Counted from the first letter of the stretch, positions 45,618-55,577 are shown. The stretch is DNA of 64,000 bases from Pistricoccus aurantiacus (GCF_007954585.1 NZ_CP042382.1:1736001-1800000), one strand, 5' to 3'. The notes: generated from the letters alone by a model not told the origin. Made by a program: numbers and translations.

Positions 45618-46997
45618 ATGGCAATCAGCGTGTTCGACCTGTTCAAGATCGGTGTGGGGCCATCCAGCTCGCATACCGTGGGCCCGATGCGGGCCGCTTA
45701 TGATTTCGTGGCGGAGCTGCGTGAGCAGGATCTGCTCGAGCGGGTCGCGGGTGTCGAGGTCGCGCTTTATGGCTCGCTTTCCGCTACCGGCATTGGTCAC
45801 GGCACCGATCTCGCGGTGATCATGGGCTTGATGGGTGAGCGCCCTGACAAGATCGATCCGAGCATCATCAATCCTTGTATCGAGGAACTTCAGGAAGCCC
45901 AGACCCTGATGCTGGACAATCGCTACGCGATTCCCTTCGTCTGGCAGCGGGACATGCGGCTGCTTGACGAAAGTCTGCCCCATCATCCCAACGCCATGCG
46001 TCTGATCGCTCACGGCCATAAAGAAGAGCTGTATCGCAACACCTATTATTCCGTGGGTGGCGGTTTCGTGATCGATGAGGCTCAGGCCCAGGCAGGCGAA
46101 TTGGACACGGATAGCACCACGCTGCCCTTTGATTTCAACTCCGCGGAACAGCTGCTGGCGCTGTGCAAGAAACACGATTTCACCATCAGCCAACTGATGC
46201 TGGAGAACGAGAAGGCCTGGCGAAGCGAAGCGGAAATTCGCAGCGAGCTATGGCGCATCTGGGAGGCCATGAAAGACTGCGTCGACGCGGGGCTGCACCA
46301 AGGGGGTATATTGCCCGGCGGACTCAACGTCAAGCGCCGCGCGAAAGCGCTGCACGAGCGGCTGCTGGCCATGGAGGATAGCCAGAGCCTGATCGCCTCG
46401 ACGTTTTCCGCCATGGACTGGGTCAACGTCTTCGCCCTGGCGGTCAACGAGGAAAACGCCGCCGGTGGACGCATGGTCACCGCCCCCACCAATGGCGCGG
46501 CGGGCATCATCCCGGCGGTGCTGCACTACTACATGAAGTTCCAGCCCGGGGCGGACGAGAAGGACGTGGTGGATTTCCTGCTGGCCGCCGGCGCGGTGGG
46601 CATCCTGTGCAAGAAGAACGCCTCGATTTCCGGCGCCGAGGTGGGCTGCCAGGGCGAGGTGGGCTCCGCCTGCGCCATGGCGGCGGCTGGGCTGGCGGAG
46701 TTGATGTTCGGCACCCCGGCCCAGGTGGAAAACGCCGCGGAAATCGGCCTCGAGCACAACCTGGGGCTGACCTGCGATCCGGTGGGCGGCCTGGTGCAGG
46801 TGCCCTGCATCGAGCGTAACGCCATCGCCTCGGTGAAGGCGATCAACGCGGCGCTGATGGCCATGCGCGGTGACGGTGAGCACTTCATCTCCCTGGACAA
46901 GGTGATCCGCACCATGCGCGACACCGGCGCCGACATGCAGGAGAAATACAAGGAAACATCGAAGGGCGGGCTGGCGGTCAATGCCATCGAGTGCTGA
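45618..46997 (+). CDS. sdaA: L-serine ammonia-lyase (single-chain, iron-sulfur)
   Basis: The enzyme deaminates L-serine to pyruvate. The 459-residue single-chain form has the N-terminal beta domain starting [19 protein letters not shown] and the alpha domain with [36 protein letters not shown] and [12 protein letters not shown], whose cysteines bind the 4Fe-4S cluster. AGGAGG lies upstream of the ATG at 45618; the in-frame start at 45579 was rejected. It is divergent from a LysR gene. Confidence 0.96.
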   Translation: MAISVFDLFKIGVGPSSSHTVGPMRAAYDFVAELREQDLLERVAGVEVALYGSLSATGIGHGTDLAVIMGLMGERPDKIDPSIINPCIEELQEAQTLMLDNRYAIPFVWQRDMRLLDESLPHHPNAMRLIAHGHKEELYRNTYYSVGGGFVIDEAQAQAGELDTDSTTLPFDFNSAEQLLALCKKHDFTISQLMLENEKAWRSEAEIRSELWRIWEAMKDCVDAGLHQGGILPGGLNVKRRAKALHERLLAMEDSQSLIASTFSAMDWVNVFALAVNEENAAGGRMVTAPTNGAAGIIPAVLHYYMKFQPGADEKDVVDFLLAAGAVGILCKKNASISGAEVGCQGEVGSACAMAAAGLAELMFGTPAQVENAAEIGLEHNLGLTCDPVGGLVQVPCIERNAIASVKAINAALMAMRGDGEHFISLDKVIRTMRDTGADMQEKYKETSKGGLAVNAIEC

Positions 46998-47032
46998 GAA
47001 GGTTTCGAAAAATTTTTAGCGATCAACCCTTT

Positions 47033-47055
47033 GGCGCCGCTTGGCGCCTTTTTTT
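47033..47055 (+). terminator. Rho-independent terminator of sdaA
   Basis: GGCGCC, loop GCTT and GGCGCC form a perfect 6-bp stem, followed by seven T. It lies 35 nt after the stop codon. Confidence 0.9.
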
Positions 47056-47058
47056 GGC

Positions 47059-47086
47059 TTGCCCTAATGGACACTCTTTCTATACT
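47059..47086 (+). promoter_or_regulatory. Candidate sigma-70 promoter for frmA
   Basis: TTGCCC (47059-47064) and TATACT (47081-47086) are 16 bp apart, right after the sdaA terminator and 73 nt before the frmA ATG. Confidence 0.6.
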
Positions 47087-47117
47087 GGCCAGACAACACG
47101 TTCATTACCTACGCTGA

Positions 47118-48266
<1,149 letters not shown>

Positions 48267-48269
<3 letters not shown>

Positions 48270-48361
48270 CAGGCGCCCGACCCCGCGCCGCTGACAGGCG
48301 CCGATCCCACGCCGCTGACGGGCGCTTGAAATCGCGCCATTGACAGGCCCCTCCGCTGACG
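48267..48361. repeat. Imperfect 24-25 bp tandem repeats between frmA and frmB
   Basis: Units starting TGACAGGCGCC or TGACGGGCGC begin at 48267, 48292, 48316 and 48341, with a further TGACGG at 48357. The first overlaps the frmA stop codon. Confidence 0.75.
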
Positions 48362-48403
48362 GTTTCGCGGCCGGAGGGCTTTCTCGATCAAGGAGAGACG
48401 ACC

Positions 48404-49261
48404 ATGACCATGACGGAATCCCTGGAGCTGGTTTCCGAGACCAAGTGTTTCGACGGCTGGCTCAAGCGCTACAAGCATCATTCCCGAGCGCTGGACTGCG
48501 AGATGATCTTCGCCATCTATCTGCCCCCTCAGGCGGAAAGCGAGCGGGTGCCGCTCTTGTGGTGGCTTTCGGGGCTGACCTGCAACGACGAGAACTTCAT
48601 GCAGAAGGCCGGTGCCCAGAAGCTGGCTTCCCAGTTGGGCATCGCCATTCTATGCCCGGATACCAGTCCTCGCGGTCTCGATCTACCCGGAGAGCACGAC
48701 AGCTATGACTTCGGCTCCGGCGCGGGCTTCTACGTCAACGCCACCCAGGAGCCCTGGTCGCGTCACTACCGCATGTACGACTACGTCACGGAAGAGCTGC
48801 CTTCCGTGGCGCGCCAGCACTTTCCGCTCAACGGCCGCGAGTCCATCAGCGGCCATTCCATGGGCGGCCACGGCGCGCTGATACTGGCGCTGCGTCATCC
48901 CGGACGCTACAGTTCGGTATCGGCGTTCTCCCCGGTGGTCAATCCCATCGACAGTCCTTGGGGCAAGAAGGCCTTCAGCAACTACCTGGGCGAGGATAAG
49001 GGCGCCTGGACCCAGTACGACGCCTGCGAGCTGGTCGCCAAGGGCGCCTCCAGCCAGCCGCTGTTTGTCGATCAAGGCGAAGCGGACAACTTCCTCGAGG
49101 AACAGCTCAAGCCGGAGCGGCTCGAGGCGGTCTGCGAGGAGCACGATCATCCTCTGACCCTGCGGCGCCATCCGGGCTACGACCATAGCTACTTCTTTAT
49201 CGCGACCTTCATCGACGATCATCTGCGCTATCACGCGGAGCATCTGCACAAGAAGCGCTAG
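48404..49261 (+). CDS. frmB: S-formylglutathione hydrolase
   Basis: The enzyme hydrolyses S-formylglutathione to formate and glutathione, completing formaldehyde detoxification begun by FrmA. The 285-residue esterase has nucleophile Ser152 in SGHSMGGHGAL, an acid in LFVDQGEADNF, and the histidine in HPGYDHSYFF. AAGGAG lies 8 nt before the ATG at 48404; ATG 48410 is an alternative. Confidence 0.96.
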   Translation: MTMTESLELVSETKCFDGWLKRYKHHSRALDCEMIFAIYLPPQAESERVPLLWWLSGLTCNDENFMQKAGAQKLASQLGIAILCPDTSPRGLDLPGEHDSYDFGSGAGFYVNATQEPWSRHYRMYDYVTEELPSVARQHFPLNGRESISGHSMGGHGALILALRHPGRYSSVSAFSPVVNPIDSPWGKKAFSNYLGEDKGAWTQYDACELVAKGASSQPLFVDQGEADNFLEEQLKPERLEAVCEEHDHPLTLRRHPGYDHSYFFIATFIDDHLRYHAEHLHKKR

Positions 49262-49285
49262 ACGTAAAGACGTCAGTGATGGTAT

Positions 49286-49310
49286 CGCCGGCCTTGGGCC
49301 GGCGTTCTCG
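49286..49310 (+). terminator. Terminator-like hairpin after frmB
   Basis: CGCCGGCC and GGCCGGCG form a perfect 8-bp stem around TTG; TTCTCGTTTC follows, a weak T-rich tail. Confidence 0.65.
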
Positions 49311-49360
49311 TTTCTCGTCCTTGTTATACTGCGGCTTCACTTCACGACGCGAGGTCTATC

Positions 49361-50065
49361 ATGTCCCGATCCTGGCAGCGCAAGACGCTGCGGTGGCTGC
49401 TCGTCGGCGTGCTAGGCTTCGTGGCGGTGTCCTTGATCCTGGTGCTGTTGTTTCGCGTGGTGCCGGTGTTCGGTTCCATGGTGATGGTGGAGCGCAAGGT
49501 ACAGTCCTGGATCGCCGGAGAGCCGCTGGATATTCAGCACAGCTGGCGTTCCTGGGACGAGCTTTCGGTCCATGCCAAGCTGGCGGTGATCGCTGCGGAA
49601 GATCAGCGCTTCCCGGATCATTACGGCTTCGATTTCAAGCAGATTCGGCGTGCGCTGGAAGCGAAGTTCAACGGTGGCAAGCTGCGTGGGGCCAGTACCA
49701 TCAGCCAGCAGACCGCCAAGAATCTGTTTCTCTGGACCGGGCGCGACTGGGTGAGAAAGGCCCTCGAAGCCTGGTTTACCCTGTTGATCGAAATCCTGTG
49801 GCCCAAGGAAAGGATTCTCGAAGTGTATCTCAATATCGTCGAATGGGACGATGGCGTGTTCGGTCTGGAAGCCGCATCGCGGCATTATTTCGGTGTCTCC
49901 GCCGATCAGTTGAGTCCGCTGCAGGCGAGTCGTCTGGCGGCTATCTTGCCCAATCCTCGTCAATGGGATGCGGCGTCGCCCAGCCCGCGTATTGAAGGGC
50001 GCAGCCGCTGGATTCGTCAGCAGATGCATAATCTGGGCGGAAAGCGCTATCTGGAGCGGCTTTGA
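49361..50065 (+). CDS. mtgA: Monofunctional peptidoglycan glycosyltransferase
   Basis: MtgA polymerises lipid II into glycan strands without making cross-links. The 234-residue protein has one N-terminal membrane anchor (about 11-32), then the GT51 motifs AAEDQRFPDHYGFD with catalytic Glu80, RGASTISQQTAKNLFLW, and ILEVYLNIVEWDDGVFG. The length is typical. It lies alone, with a TATACT at 49325-49330 upstream. Confidence 0.95.
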   Translation: MSRSWQRKTLRWLLVGVLGFVAVSLILVLLFRVVPVFGSMVMVERKVQSWIAGEPLDIQHSWRSWDELSVHAKLAVIAAEDQRFPDHYGFDFKQIRRALEAKFNGGKLRGASTISQQTAKNLFLWTGRDWVRKALEAWFTLLIEILWPKERILEVYLNIVEWDDGVFGLEAASRHYFGVSADQLSPLQASRLAAILPNPRQWDAASPSPRIEGRSRWIRQQMHNLGGKRYLERL

Positions 50066-50170
50066 AAGCGGGATCGCGAGCGAGTGTTGTTGAGAAAATC
50101 TGATCTCGTGGAGAGTGGCTTGCCTCACACTATCGATTGGTTTGTCGGTCTGTGGCGACGCGATACGGCA

Positions 50171-50200
50171 ATTTATTACGCAATATTGCGATTTATTACG
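50171..50200. promoter_or_regulatory. Direct repeats around a palindrome upstream of the DUF4168-type gene
   Basis: ATTTATTACG occurs at 50171-50180 and again at 50191-50200. Between them CGCAATATTGCG (50179-50190) is a perfect palindrome. The AT-rich block lies 75-105 nt before the gene and may be an operator. Confidence 0.4.
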
Positions 50201-50275
50201 AGAAAGCATTGAACCCAAGGACACAAGTATCGTCCCATGGTGGCACACATATGACAGATCCTAGGAGGTATGACC

Positions 50276-50665
50276 ATGCAACGGATGACTGCACTGTTTT
50301 CCGCTGTTCTTCTTTCCGCAGGTGTGATGGCTGCTCCAGCAATGGCGCAAGACACCGATGCACAAACCCAGCAGCCACAAGCTCAGTCCGCCGCGCCGGC
50401 GACTGACTTCTCCGATGAGCAGCTCCAGCAGTTTGCCGATGCCTCTCAGGAAATTGCCGCGATTTCTCAGGAATACAGCGACAAACTGCAATCCGCGGAC
50501 GATGAATCCGCCAAGCAGGAAGTCCGCATGGAAGCCAACGACAAGATGGTTGCCGTGGTGGAGGATAGCGGTCTGGATGTGGAAACCTTCAACGCCATCG
50601 GTCAGGCGATCCAGCAGGATCCTCAACTGATGCAGCGCGTGCAGGGAATGGTCGCCGATCAGTGA
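50276..50665 (+). CDS. Secreted DUF4168-type protein
   Basis: The 129-residue product has a signal peptide (about 1-24, ending PAMAQ), a Gln-rich linker, and a helical domain with FSDEQLQQFADASQEIAAIS and IGQAIQQDPQLMQRVQGMV, the DUF4168 pattern. It is probably periplasmic; no function is known. AGGAGG stands 7 nt before the ATG at 50276, better than ATG 50270. A strong terminator follows. Confidence 0.8.
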   Translation: MQRMTALFSAVLLSAGVMAAPAMAQDTDAQTQQPQAQSAAPATDFSDEQLQQFADASQEIAAISQEYSDKLQSADDESAKQEVRMEANDKMVAVVEDSGLDVETFNAIGQAIQQDPQLMQRVQGMVADQ

Positions 50666-50700
50666 GCGCTCGCTAGTTGCTGTACATTCGATCGATCGTT

Positions 50701-50733
50701 GTGAAAGCCTCCTTCGGGAGGCTTTCGCGTTTT
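50701..50733 (+). terminator. Rho-independent terminator after the DUF4168-type gene
   Basis: GAAAGCCTCC, a TTCG tetraloop and GGAGGCTTTC form a perfect 10-bp stem; GCGTTTT follows. Confidence 0.85.
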
Positions 50734-50785
50734 GAGTGCCTGTTTCACTGTTCTATCTAGCGTCGATACGCTATGGTCGAGTTCA

Positions 50786-50871
50786 CGACACGGGGTGTCG
50801 GTTGGCAGCGCCATCCGGCTGAGAGAACACCCGTCGAACCTGATTCAGTTCACACTGGCGAAGGGATGTCG
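50786..50871 (+). ncRNA. TPP riboswitch (thi box) upstream of SDR-monooxygenase pair
   Basis: The conserved thi-box parts are in order: CGGGGTGT, GGCTGAGAGAACACCCG (50817-50833), CGAACCTGATTCAGTTC, CTGGCGAAGGGA. CGACA at 50786-50790 pairs with TGTCG at 50867-50871 to form P1. It senses thiamine pyrophosphate and normally lowers expression of the gene behind it. The SDR gene starts 59 nt downstream. Confidence 0.93.
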
Positions 50872-50930
50872 ACTCAGCAAGACGACATGCCTTCGTACGA
50901 CAATACAGAAAAGTACGCCAAGGACATGTC

Positions 50931-51722
50931 ATGCCACTTTCTTCCTGCTCCCCTGTCTCCTTTCCTCTCGACCAGCAGATCGTGCTGATCACCGGCGGCG
51001 CTCGCGGGGTCGGCGAACGCCTGACCCGTGCGTTTCTCGGACAGGGTGCCCGGGTGGTAGTCAATTATCTCGAAAGCCGCGAGGCAGCGAACGCTCTGGC
51101 CACGGCATCACAAGGCAAGGCCTTGGCGATGCAGGCAGATGTGACGGATTCTCGGGCGGTGGCCGCGCTGGTCGCCGAGGCGCAAGCATATTTCGGCGCG
51201 CCCATCACCACGGTGATCAATAACGCCTTGCCAAGGTTCTCCTTCGACGGCGATGCTCGGCCCCAGGCGGACAGCCTGGGCTGGGAGAGCCTTCAACAGC
51301 AGTTCGAGGGGGTGGTGCGCGGTGCCTTGAATACTACTCAGGCCGTACTTCCCGGCATGCGGGAGCAGGGCTTCGGACGCATCGTCAATATCGGCACCAA
51401 CCTGTTCCAGAATCCGGTGGTGCCCTATCACGACTACACCGCCGCCAAGGCGGCGCTGCTGTCGCTGACCCGCACGCTTTCCCAGGATCTGGGGCCGGAT
51501 AACATCACCGTCAACATGATTTCCGGTGGACTGCTGCGCACCACGGATGCTTCCAGTGCAACGCCGGAGGAAGTCTTCGAGCTGATCGCTGCCAATACGC
51601 CGCTGCGCCGGGTCACCACCCCGGAGGAGTTCGCCGATGCGGCGCTGTTCTTCGCCTCGCATTGGGCTCGGGCGGTGACCGGTCAGAACCTGGTGGTGGA
51701 CGGCGGCCTGGTGAAGAACTGA
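50931..51722 (+). CDS. Short-chain dehydrogenase/reductase under TPP control
   Basis: The 263-residue protein is an SDR of the FabG-like kind: GGARGVGERLTRAF is the NAD(P)-binding motif, and YTAAK carries the catalytic Tyr and Lys. The residue 13 before that Tyr, usually Ser, is Thr (NIGTNLFQ). The sequence closely follows an SDR group annotated as 3-oxoacyl-ACP reductase, but the TPP riboswitch and the coupled flavin monooxygenase point to a thiamine-related substrate (inference). AAGGA lies 6 nt before the ATG. The stop overlaps the next ATG (TGATG). Confidence 0.88.
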   Translation: MPLSSCSPVSFPLDQQIVLITGGARGVGERLTRAFLGQGARVVVNYLESREAANALATASQGKALAMQADVTDSRAVAALVAEAQAYFGAPITTVINNALPRFSFDGDARPQADSLGWESLQQQFEGVVRGALNTTQAVLPGMREQGFGRIVNIGTNLFQNPVVPYHDYTAAKAALLSLTRTLSQDLGPDNITVNMISGGLLRTTDASSATPEEVFELIAANTPLRRVTTPEEFADAALFFASHWARAVTGQNLVVDGGLVKN

Positions 51723-53014
51723 TGGCCCGCGATCAGCTTCACCTCAACCTGTTCATCCTCGGCTGCGGTCATCACAAGGCGGCCTGGCGTCATCCGGCAT
51801 CCGCCGCGGAGCGGCTCGGGGATATTCGCTACTATGAGGAGCTGGCGCGCATCGCCGAGCGGGGCAAGCTCGATGCGGTATTCTTCGCCGACAGCATGGC
51901 CACCGGTAGCGTGGAAGACGGCTTCTACTGGCATCTGGAACCGCTCACCGCGCTTTCCGCCATAAGCCGTGCCACCGAGCGCATCGGCCTGATCGGCACC
52001 GTGTCCAGCACCTTCTACACGCCGTTCCATGCCGCGCGGCTAGTGGCGTCCCTGGATCATATCTCCGCGGGGCGGATGGGGTGGAACCTGGTGACCTCCA
52101 TGTTCGACAGCGAAGCGCGCAACCACAACTACAAAGCCATGCCGGATCACGCGGCCCGCTATGCCCGGGCGGAGGAGTTCGTCGAGGCGGTGTTGGCGCT
52201 CTGGGACTCCTGGCAGGACGACGCCATCGAGTGTGATCGCCAAGGGCGCTACGCGGATCCAGCCAAAGTGAAAAAGATTCATCACCACGGCGAACACTTC
52301 CTGGTGGACGGCCCGCTCAACCTGCCGCGCCCGCCCCAGGGGCATCCGGTGCTGGTGCAAGCGGGAGCCTCCGAGCAGGGGCGGGATCTGGCAGCACGTT
52401 ACGCAGAGGCGATATACGCGGTGGCCTTCGATCTCGAGGCAGCCCAGCAGTACTACCGTGATATCAAGGCTCGGGTACAGGCGGCGGGGCGACACGATCC
52501 GGTGCCTATCCTGCCGGGGCTGGTCACTTACGTGGGTTCCACGGAGGCGGAGGCCAAGGCCAAGCAGCGGGAGCTGGATGAATGCCTGCCGGTGGCAGCG
52601 TCCCTGCGCCAGCTGGGGCTGTTCATCGAACAGGACTGCTCGGACTGGGAGCTGGACGCGCCGGTACCGGAACTGCCGCCCTTGGAGGACTTCAGCGGTC
52701 CCCAGGGGCGTTACGCCACTATTCTGCGTATCGTCGAAACCGAGCAGCCGACCCTGCGGGAACTGCTGGGAAGGCTCGCCGCCGGAGGCGGGCATTGCAC
52801 CCTGGTGGGCACGCCGGAGAGCATCGCCGATGAAATGGAGCGCTGGTTTCGCAATGAGGGGGCGGACGGCTTCAATCTGATGCCGCCGTCGCTGCCCGGC
52901 GGCATCGAGGATTTCGTCGATCAGGTGGTGCCGGAACTGCAGCGTCGCGGCCTGTTTCGCCAGGAGTATCAGGCCACCACGCTGCGCGGGCATCTGGGAC
53001 TCGAGCGTCCTTAG
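51722..53014 (+). CDS. LLM-class flavin-dependent monooxygenase (NtaA/SnaA/DszA family)
   Basis: The 430-residue product is a reduced-FMN-dependent monooxygenase of the NtaA/SnaA/DszA branch of the luciferase-like fold. Segments include FILGCGHHKAAWRHP, GKLDAVFFADS, ISAGRMGWNLVTSMFDSEARN and VLVQAGASEQGRDLAARYAE. Such enzymes oxidise and often cleave C-N or C-S bonds in small or heterocyclic molecules and need a flavin reductase, not seen here. It is coupled to the SDR gene by TGATG and lies behind the TPP riboswitch, so a thiamine-derived or pyrimidine/thiazole substrate is suspected. Confidence 0.88.
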   Translation: MARDQLHLNLFILGCGHHKAAWRHPASAAERLGDIRYYEELARIAERGKLDAVFFADSMATGSVEDGFYWHLEPLTALSAISRATERIGLIGTVSSTFYTPFHAARLVASLDHISAGRMGWNLVTSMFDSEARNHNYKAMPDHAARYARAEEFVEAVLALWDSWQDDAIECDRQGRYADPAKVKKIHHHGEHFLVDGPLNLPRPPQGHPVLVQAGASEQGRDLAARYAEAIYAVAFDLEAAQQYYRDIKARVQAAGRHDPVPILPGLVTYVGSTEAEAKAKQRELDECLPVAASLRQLGLFIEQDCSDWELDAPVPELPPLEDFSGPQGRYATILRIVETEQPTLRELLGRLAAGGGHCTLVGTPESIADEMERWFRNEGADGFNLMPPSLPGGIEDFVDQVVPELQRRGLFRQEYQATTLRGHLGLERP

Positions 53015-53021
53015 CACCTGA

Positions 53022-53219
53022 TCAAGGATCGAAGCGCCGGTTGAGCAGGCCCATCGGGAAGATCATTAGCGTACTCAACGGACCGCTCGGCAGAAAGCCG
53101 GTGCGCAGCGCCCGATTGTCCCGGGCCGCATGGACCCGCTGCCAGTTGCCCTGATAGAAAAGCCCGGTTAGCAGCACTGCGATAAAGGAAACCAAGGCCA
53201 AGCAGCGGGAGTTGGACGC
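53022..53219 (-). pseudogene. Mosaic of broken SSS-transporter and monooxygenase pieces
   Basis: Bases 53045-53189 closely match 54529-54673 inside the downstream transporter gene. 53022-53044 matches the region near 54150-54176, so about 350 bp are lost between them. 53190-53216 matches the monooxygenase gene at 52552-52577. No open frame survives over the whole. Confidence 0.75.
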
Positions 53220-53316
53220 ACCTGGACGTCGATGCACCCATGTGAACACTTGCCATCGCCGGGTTAGCGCCTGGCAGCGCACGGTGCTGTATGCGGTAGC
53301 ACACAGCACCAAACGA

Positions 53317-53745
53317 CTATTGCCGTGGTAATACGGCAACAGGCCCGATCTCACGGAATTCGCAGGTATCTACAGCCGTGATGCCGGTCTCTTCGGTAAA
53401 AATGGTGTTCAACTGATCGCTGAGGGCAACCGCACTTTCCATGGCTTCATCACGATCGGATCCGTCGACGACAATGAACACACCCTCCTTCAACTGCCCA
53501 AGGTAGTGCGCACGTTTGACAGTGCCTTCGTCCGCCAGTTTCTGCATGACAGTGATCCAGCGCGGGAAAGCTTGGTTGAACTGATCCATCGTCAGCTCCT
53601 GCCCTTCAGGCGGTTCACAAATGATCAGTACACTGCCCTGTTCAAAGACCACGTTGTACTGGTTGGTATCAGACAAGGCCGTTCCGGAGACGCCACCAAA
53701 GGCAAACACGGTCAGCGCGGCGAGGGCCAGCTTGGGAATATTCAT
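53317..53745 (-). CDS. Small exported protein of unknown function
   Basis: The 142-residue product has a signal peptide (about 1-25, ending GTALS) and no recognised family. Two cysteines (in IICEPPEGQ and DTCEFREIG) could form a disulfide. The middle, TMDQFNQAFPRWITVMQKLA and GVFIVVDGSDRDEA, suggests an alpha/beta fold. It lies between decayed pieces of the SSS transporter gene. Confidence 0.6.
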   Translation of the reverse strand: MNIPKLALAALTVFAFGGVSGTALSDTNQYNVVFEQGSVLIICEPPEGQELTMDQFNQAFPRWITVMQKLADEGTVKRAHYLGQLKEGVFIVVDGSDRDEAMESAVALSDQLNTIFTEETGITAVDTCEFREIGPVAVLPRQ

Positions 53746-53872
53746 TGTCGGTATCCTTGTTGTGATAGCTCATTTACCATTTTACTTTGCATAAAAACAA
53801 TTAACAATGTTAATAATGTTAATAGGGCTGAGAGCTCTCCTGCCCGCCTACCCGCCGTTGCTATTCAGCTTC

Positions 53873-53925
53873 TACGGCGATCATGTTCGAGGCGGCGCTG
53901 ATGGTTGTGTCGGCGCTGCTCTCCA
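53873..53925 (-). pseudogene. Short remnant of the SSS transporter gene
   Basis: About 52 nt match 54355-54406 of the transporter (coding around SADTTISAASSMIAVDGG) with few differences. It stands 8 nt past the end of the intact gene and is out of order relative to the other remnants. Confidence 0.7.
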
Positions 53926-53932
53926 GCTAGCT

Positions 53933-55378
53933 CTATTGGTGATCGAAGCGCCGCACGCCGGCGCTTAGCGTGGCAAAGTCGAAGCGCTCCCGGGTCGGCA
54001 GGACCATCATCAGCATCAGCGCCACGGCGACCGGAACGAAGGTCGCCAGCAGGAAGGATTCCATCAGGGTATCGAGCTGATCTCCCGGCGCCGGGAATAT
54101 CCATAGTCCAGCGACGAGGCCGCTCAAGGTGGCAATCACGGCGCCACGGCCGTCGAAGCGCCGGTTGAACAGGCCGAAGAACACCGGGAAGGCGGCGGCG
54201 CAGCAGAACAGATCCGCCAGCAAAAACAGGTACAGCACGCTGTAGCCCTGGGAGGCGACGATCATCACCGGAATCGCCAGCAGGAAGATCAGCCAGCGGG
54301 AGGCAGCCATCAGCCGAGCGCCGCTGGCGTTAGGCACCAGCCGCCCGCCGTCCACGGCGATCATGCTCGAGGCGGCGCTGATGGTTGTATCGGCGCTGCT
54401 CATCACCAGCGCCAGCCCCAGCACGATCAGGGCGACGGCGAACCAGGCGGGAATATCTGTCAGGAGCACGCTGAACAGCGCCACGGAGCCGTCTCCGGGC
54501 ATTCCGAGGCCGACGAAAGCCAGGCCAAACAGGCCCATCAGGAAGATCATCGGCGTGCTCAACAGCCCGCCCAGCAGAAAGCCGGTGCGCACTGCCCGGT
54601 TGTCCCGGGCCGCATAGACCCGCTGCCAGTTGCCCTGGTAGAAAAGTCCGGTCAGCAGCACCGCGATAAAGAACGTCAGTCCCGCTTTCAGGCCGCCGAT
54701 ATCCGCCAGATTGAGCAGCTGCGGCGCCTTGTCCGCCAGCCCCGCCAGAGTGGGCTCGATGCCGCCGGCGGCCTGCCAGCCGAATACCAGCAGCACGATC
54801 AGCAGCGGCATGATGACGATCATCTGTACCTTGTCCGTGAAGATCGAGGCGCGCAGCCCGCCATACAGGGTGTAAAGCAGGGTGGCGCCCATCACGATCA
54901 GGCTGGTGACCCAAAGCGGTACCGGCGCCAGCAGTTCGATCATCCTGGCTACCGCGGTAATACCCGCTGCCAGGGAAATAAACAGGTAGAACAGCATGAT
55001 GACCAGGGTGATGGCGTACATGCCGCGCCCGTAGCGAGTCATCACGAACTCGGTCAGGGAATGGCCTTGGGGCGCCAGTTCCCGCAGGCGCCGGCCGAGA
55101 GGAATCATCACCAGGCGCGGCGCCAGGGAGCCCAGAGCATAACCGGTGATCGCCGCCAGGCCGCCCCAGGTCGCCGCCTGGGCCGGACCGAACAGTATCC
55201 AGGTGCCCAGGGTGGAGGCCATCAGGGTCAGCACCGTGGCGGTGGCGCTCTGGCTGTTGCGGGCAATGATGAAGTCTTCCAGGCTTTCCTGGTGACGTCG
55301 GGCATAGAGCATGCCCGCAAGGGCGAACAGGGATGCGAACAGCAGCAGCCACAGGATGGTCGAGAACGTATCGAGCAT
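53933..55378 (-). CDS. Sodium:solute symporter (SSS family) under TPP riboswitch
   Basis: The 481-residue protein has about 13 spans and SSS-family features: FIIARNSQSATATVLTLMAS near the N terminus, LYTLYGGLRASIFTDKVQM, and VMSSADTTISAASSMIAVD. The TPP riboswitch in its leader suggests uptake of thiamine or a precursor such as hydroxymethylpyrimidine. The ATG at 55378 has GGAGGAG 5 nt upstream; an in-frame start at 55414 was rejected. It faces the SDR-monooxygenase pair. Confidence 0.9.
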   Translation of the reverse strand: MLDTFSTILWLLLFASLFALAGMLYARRHQESLEDFIIARNSQSATATVLTLMASTLGTWILFGPAQAATWGGLAAITGYALGSLAPRLVMIPLGRRLRELAPQGHSLTEFVMTRYGRGMYAITLVIMLFYLFISLAAGITAVARMIELLAPVPLWVTSLIVMGATLLYTLYGGLRASIFTDKVQMIVIMPLLIVLLVFGWQAAGGIEPTLAGLADKAPQLLNLADIGGLKAGLTFFIAVLLTGLFYQGNWQRVYAARDNRAVRTGFLLGGLLSTPMIFLMGLFGLAFVGLGMPGDGSVALFSVLLTDIPAWFAVALIVLGLALVMSSADTTISAASSMIAVDGGRLVPNASGARLMAASRWLIFLLAIPVMIVASQGYSVLYLFLLADLFCCAAAFPVFFGLFNRRFDGRGAVIATLSGLVAGLWIFPAPGDQLDTLMESFLLATFVPVAVALMLMMVLPTRERFDFATLSAGVRRFDHQ

Positions 55379-55475
55379 TGGCTCCTCCAAGGCATCGCCT
55401 AGCTGACGATGCAAGGCAAGGGGACCGGTATGCCAAGGTGAAGTGCGGTAGGAGGGGGAGCAGTGTAGAAAGGCG

Positions 55476-55577
55476 CTTCCTTCCCTTCGCCGGCATGATC
55501 CGGATCAGGTTCAAAGGGTTACCGAAGCGATAGAATCGACCACGGAATCTCAGTCCAGCCAAGGACTCCCCCAGGAA
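55476..55577 (-). ncRNA. TPP riboswitch (thi box) upstream of the SSS transporter
   Basis: On the minus strand the thi-box parts run GGGGGAGTCC, GGACTGAGATTCC, GGTAACCCTTTGAACCTGAT, CCGGCGAAGGGAAGG. TTCC at 55577-55574 can pair with GGAA near 55477-55480 to close P1. It ends about 98 nt before the transporter start codon. Confidence 0.95.

Noticed and set aside
50773-50988. A 71-codon frame running through the TPP riboswitch into the SDR start
   Set aside because: It overlaps the structured RNA and is out of frame with the SDR; no sign of a leader peptide.
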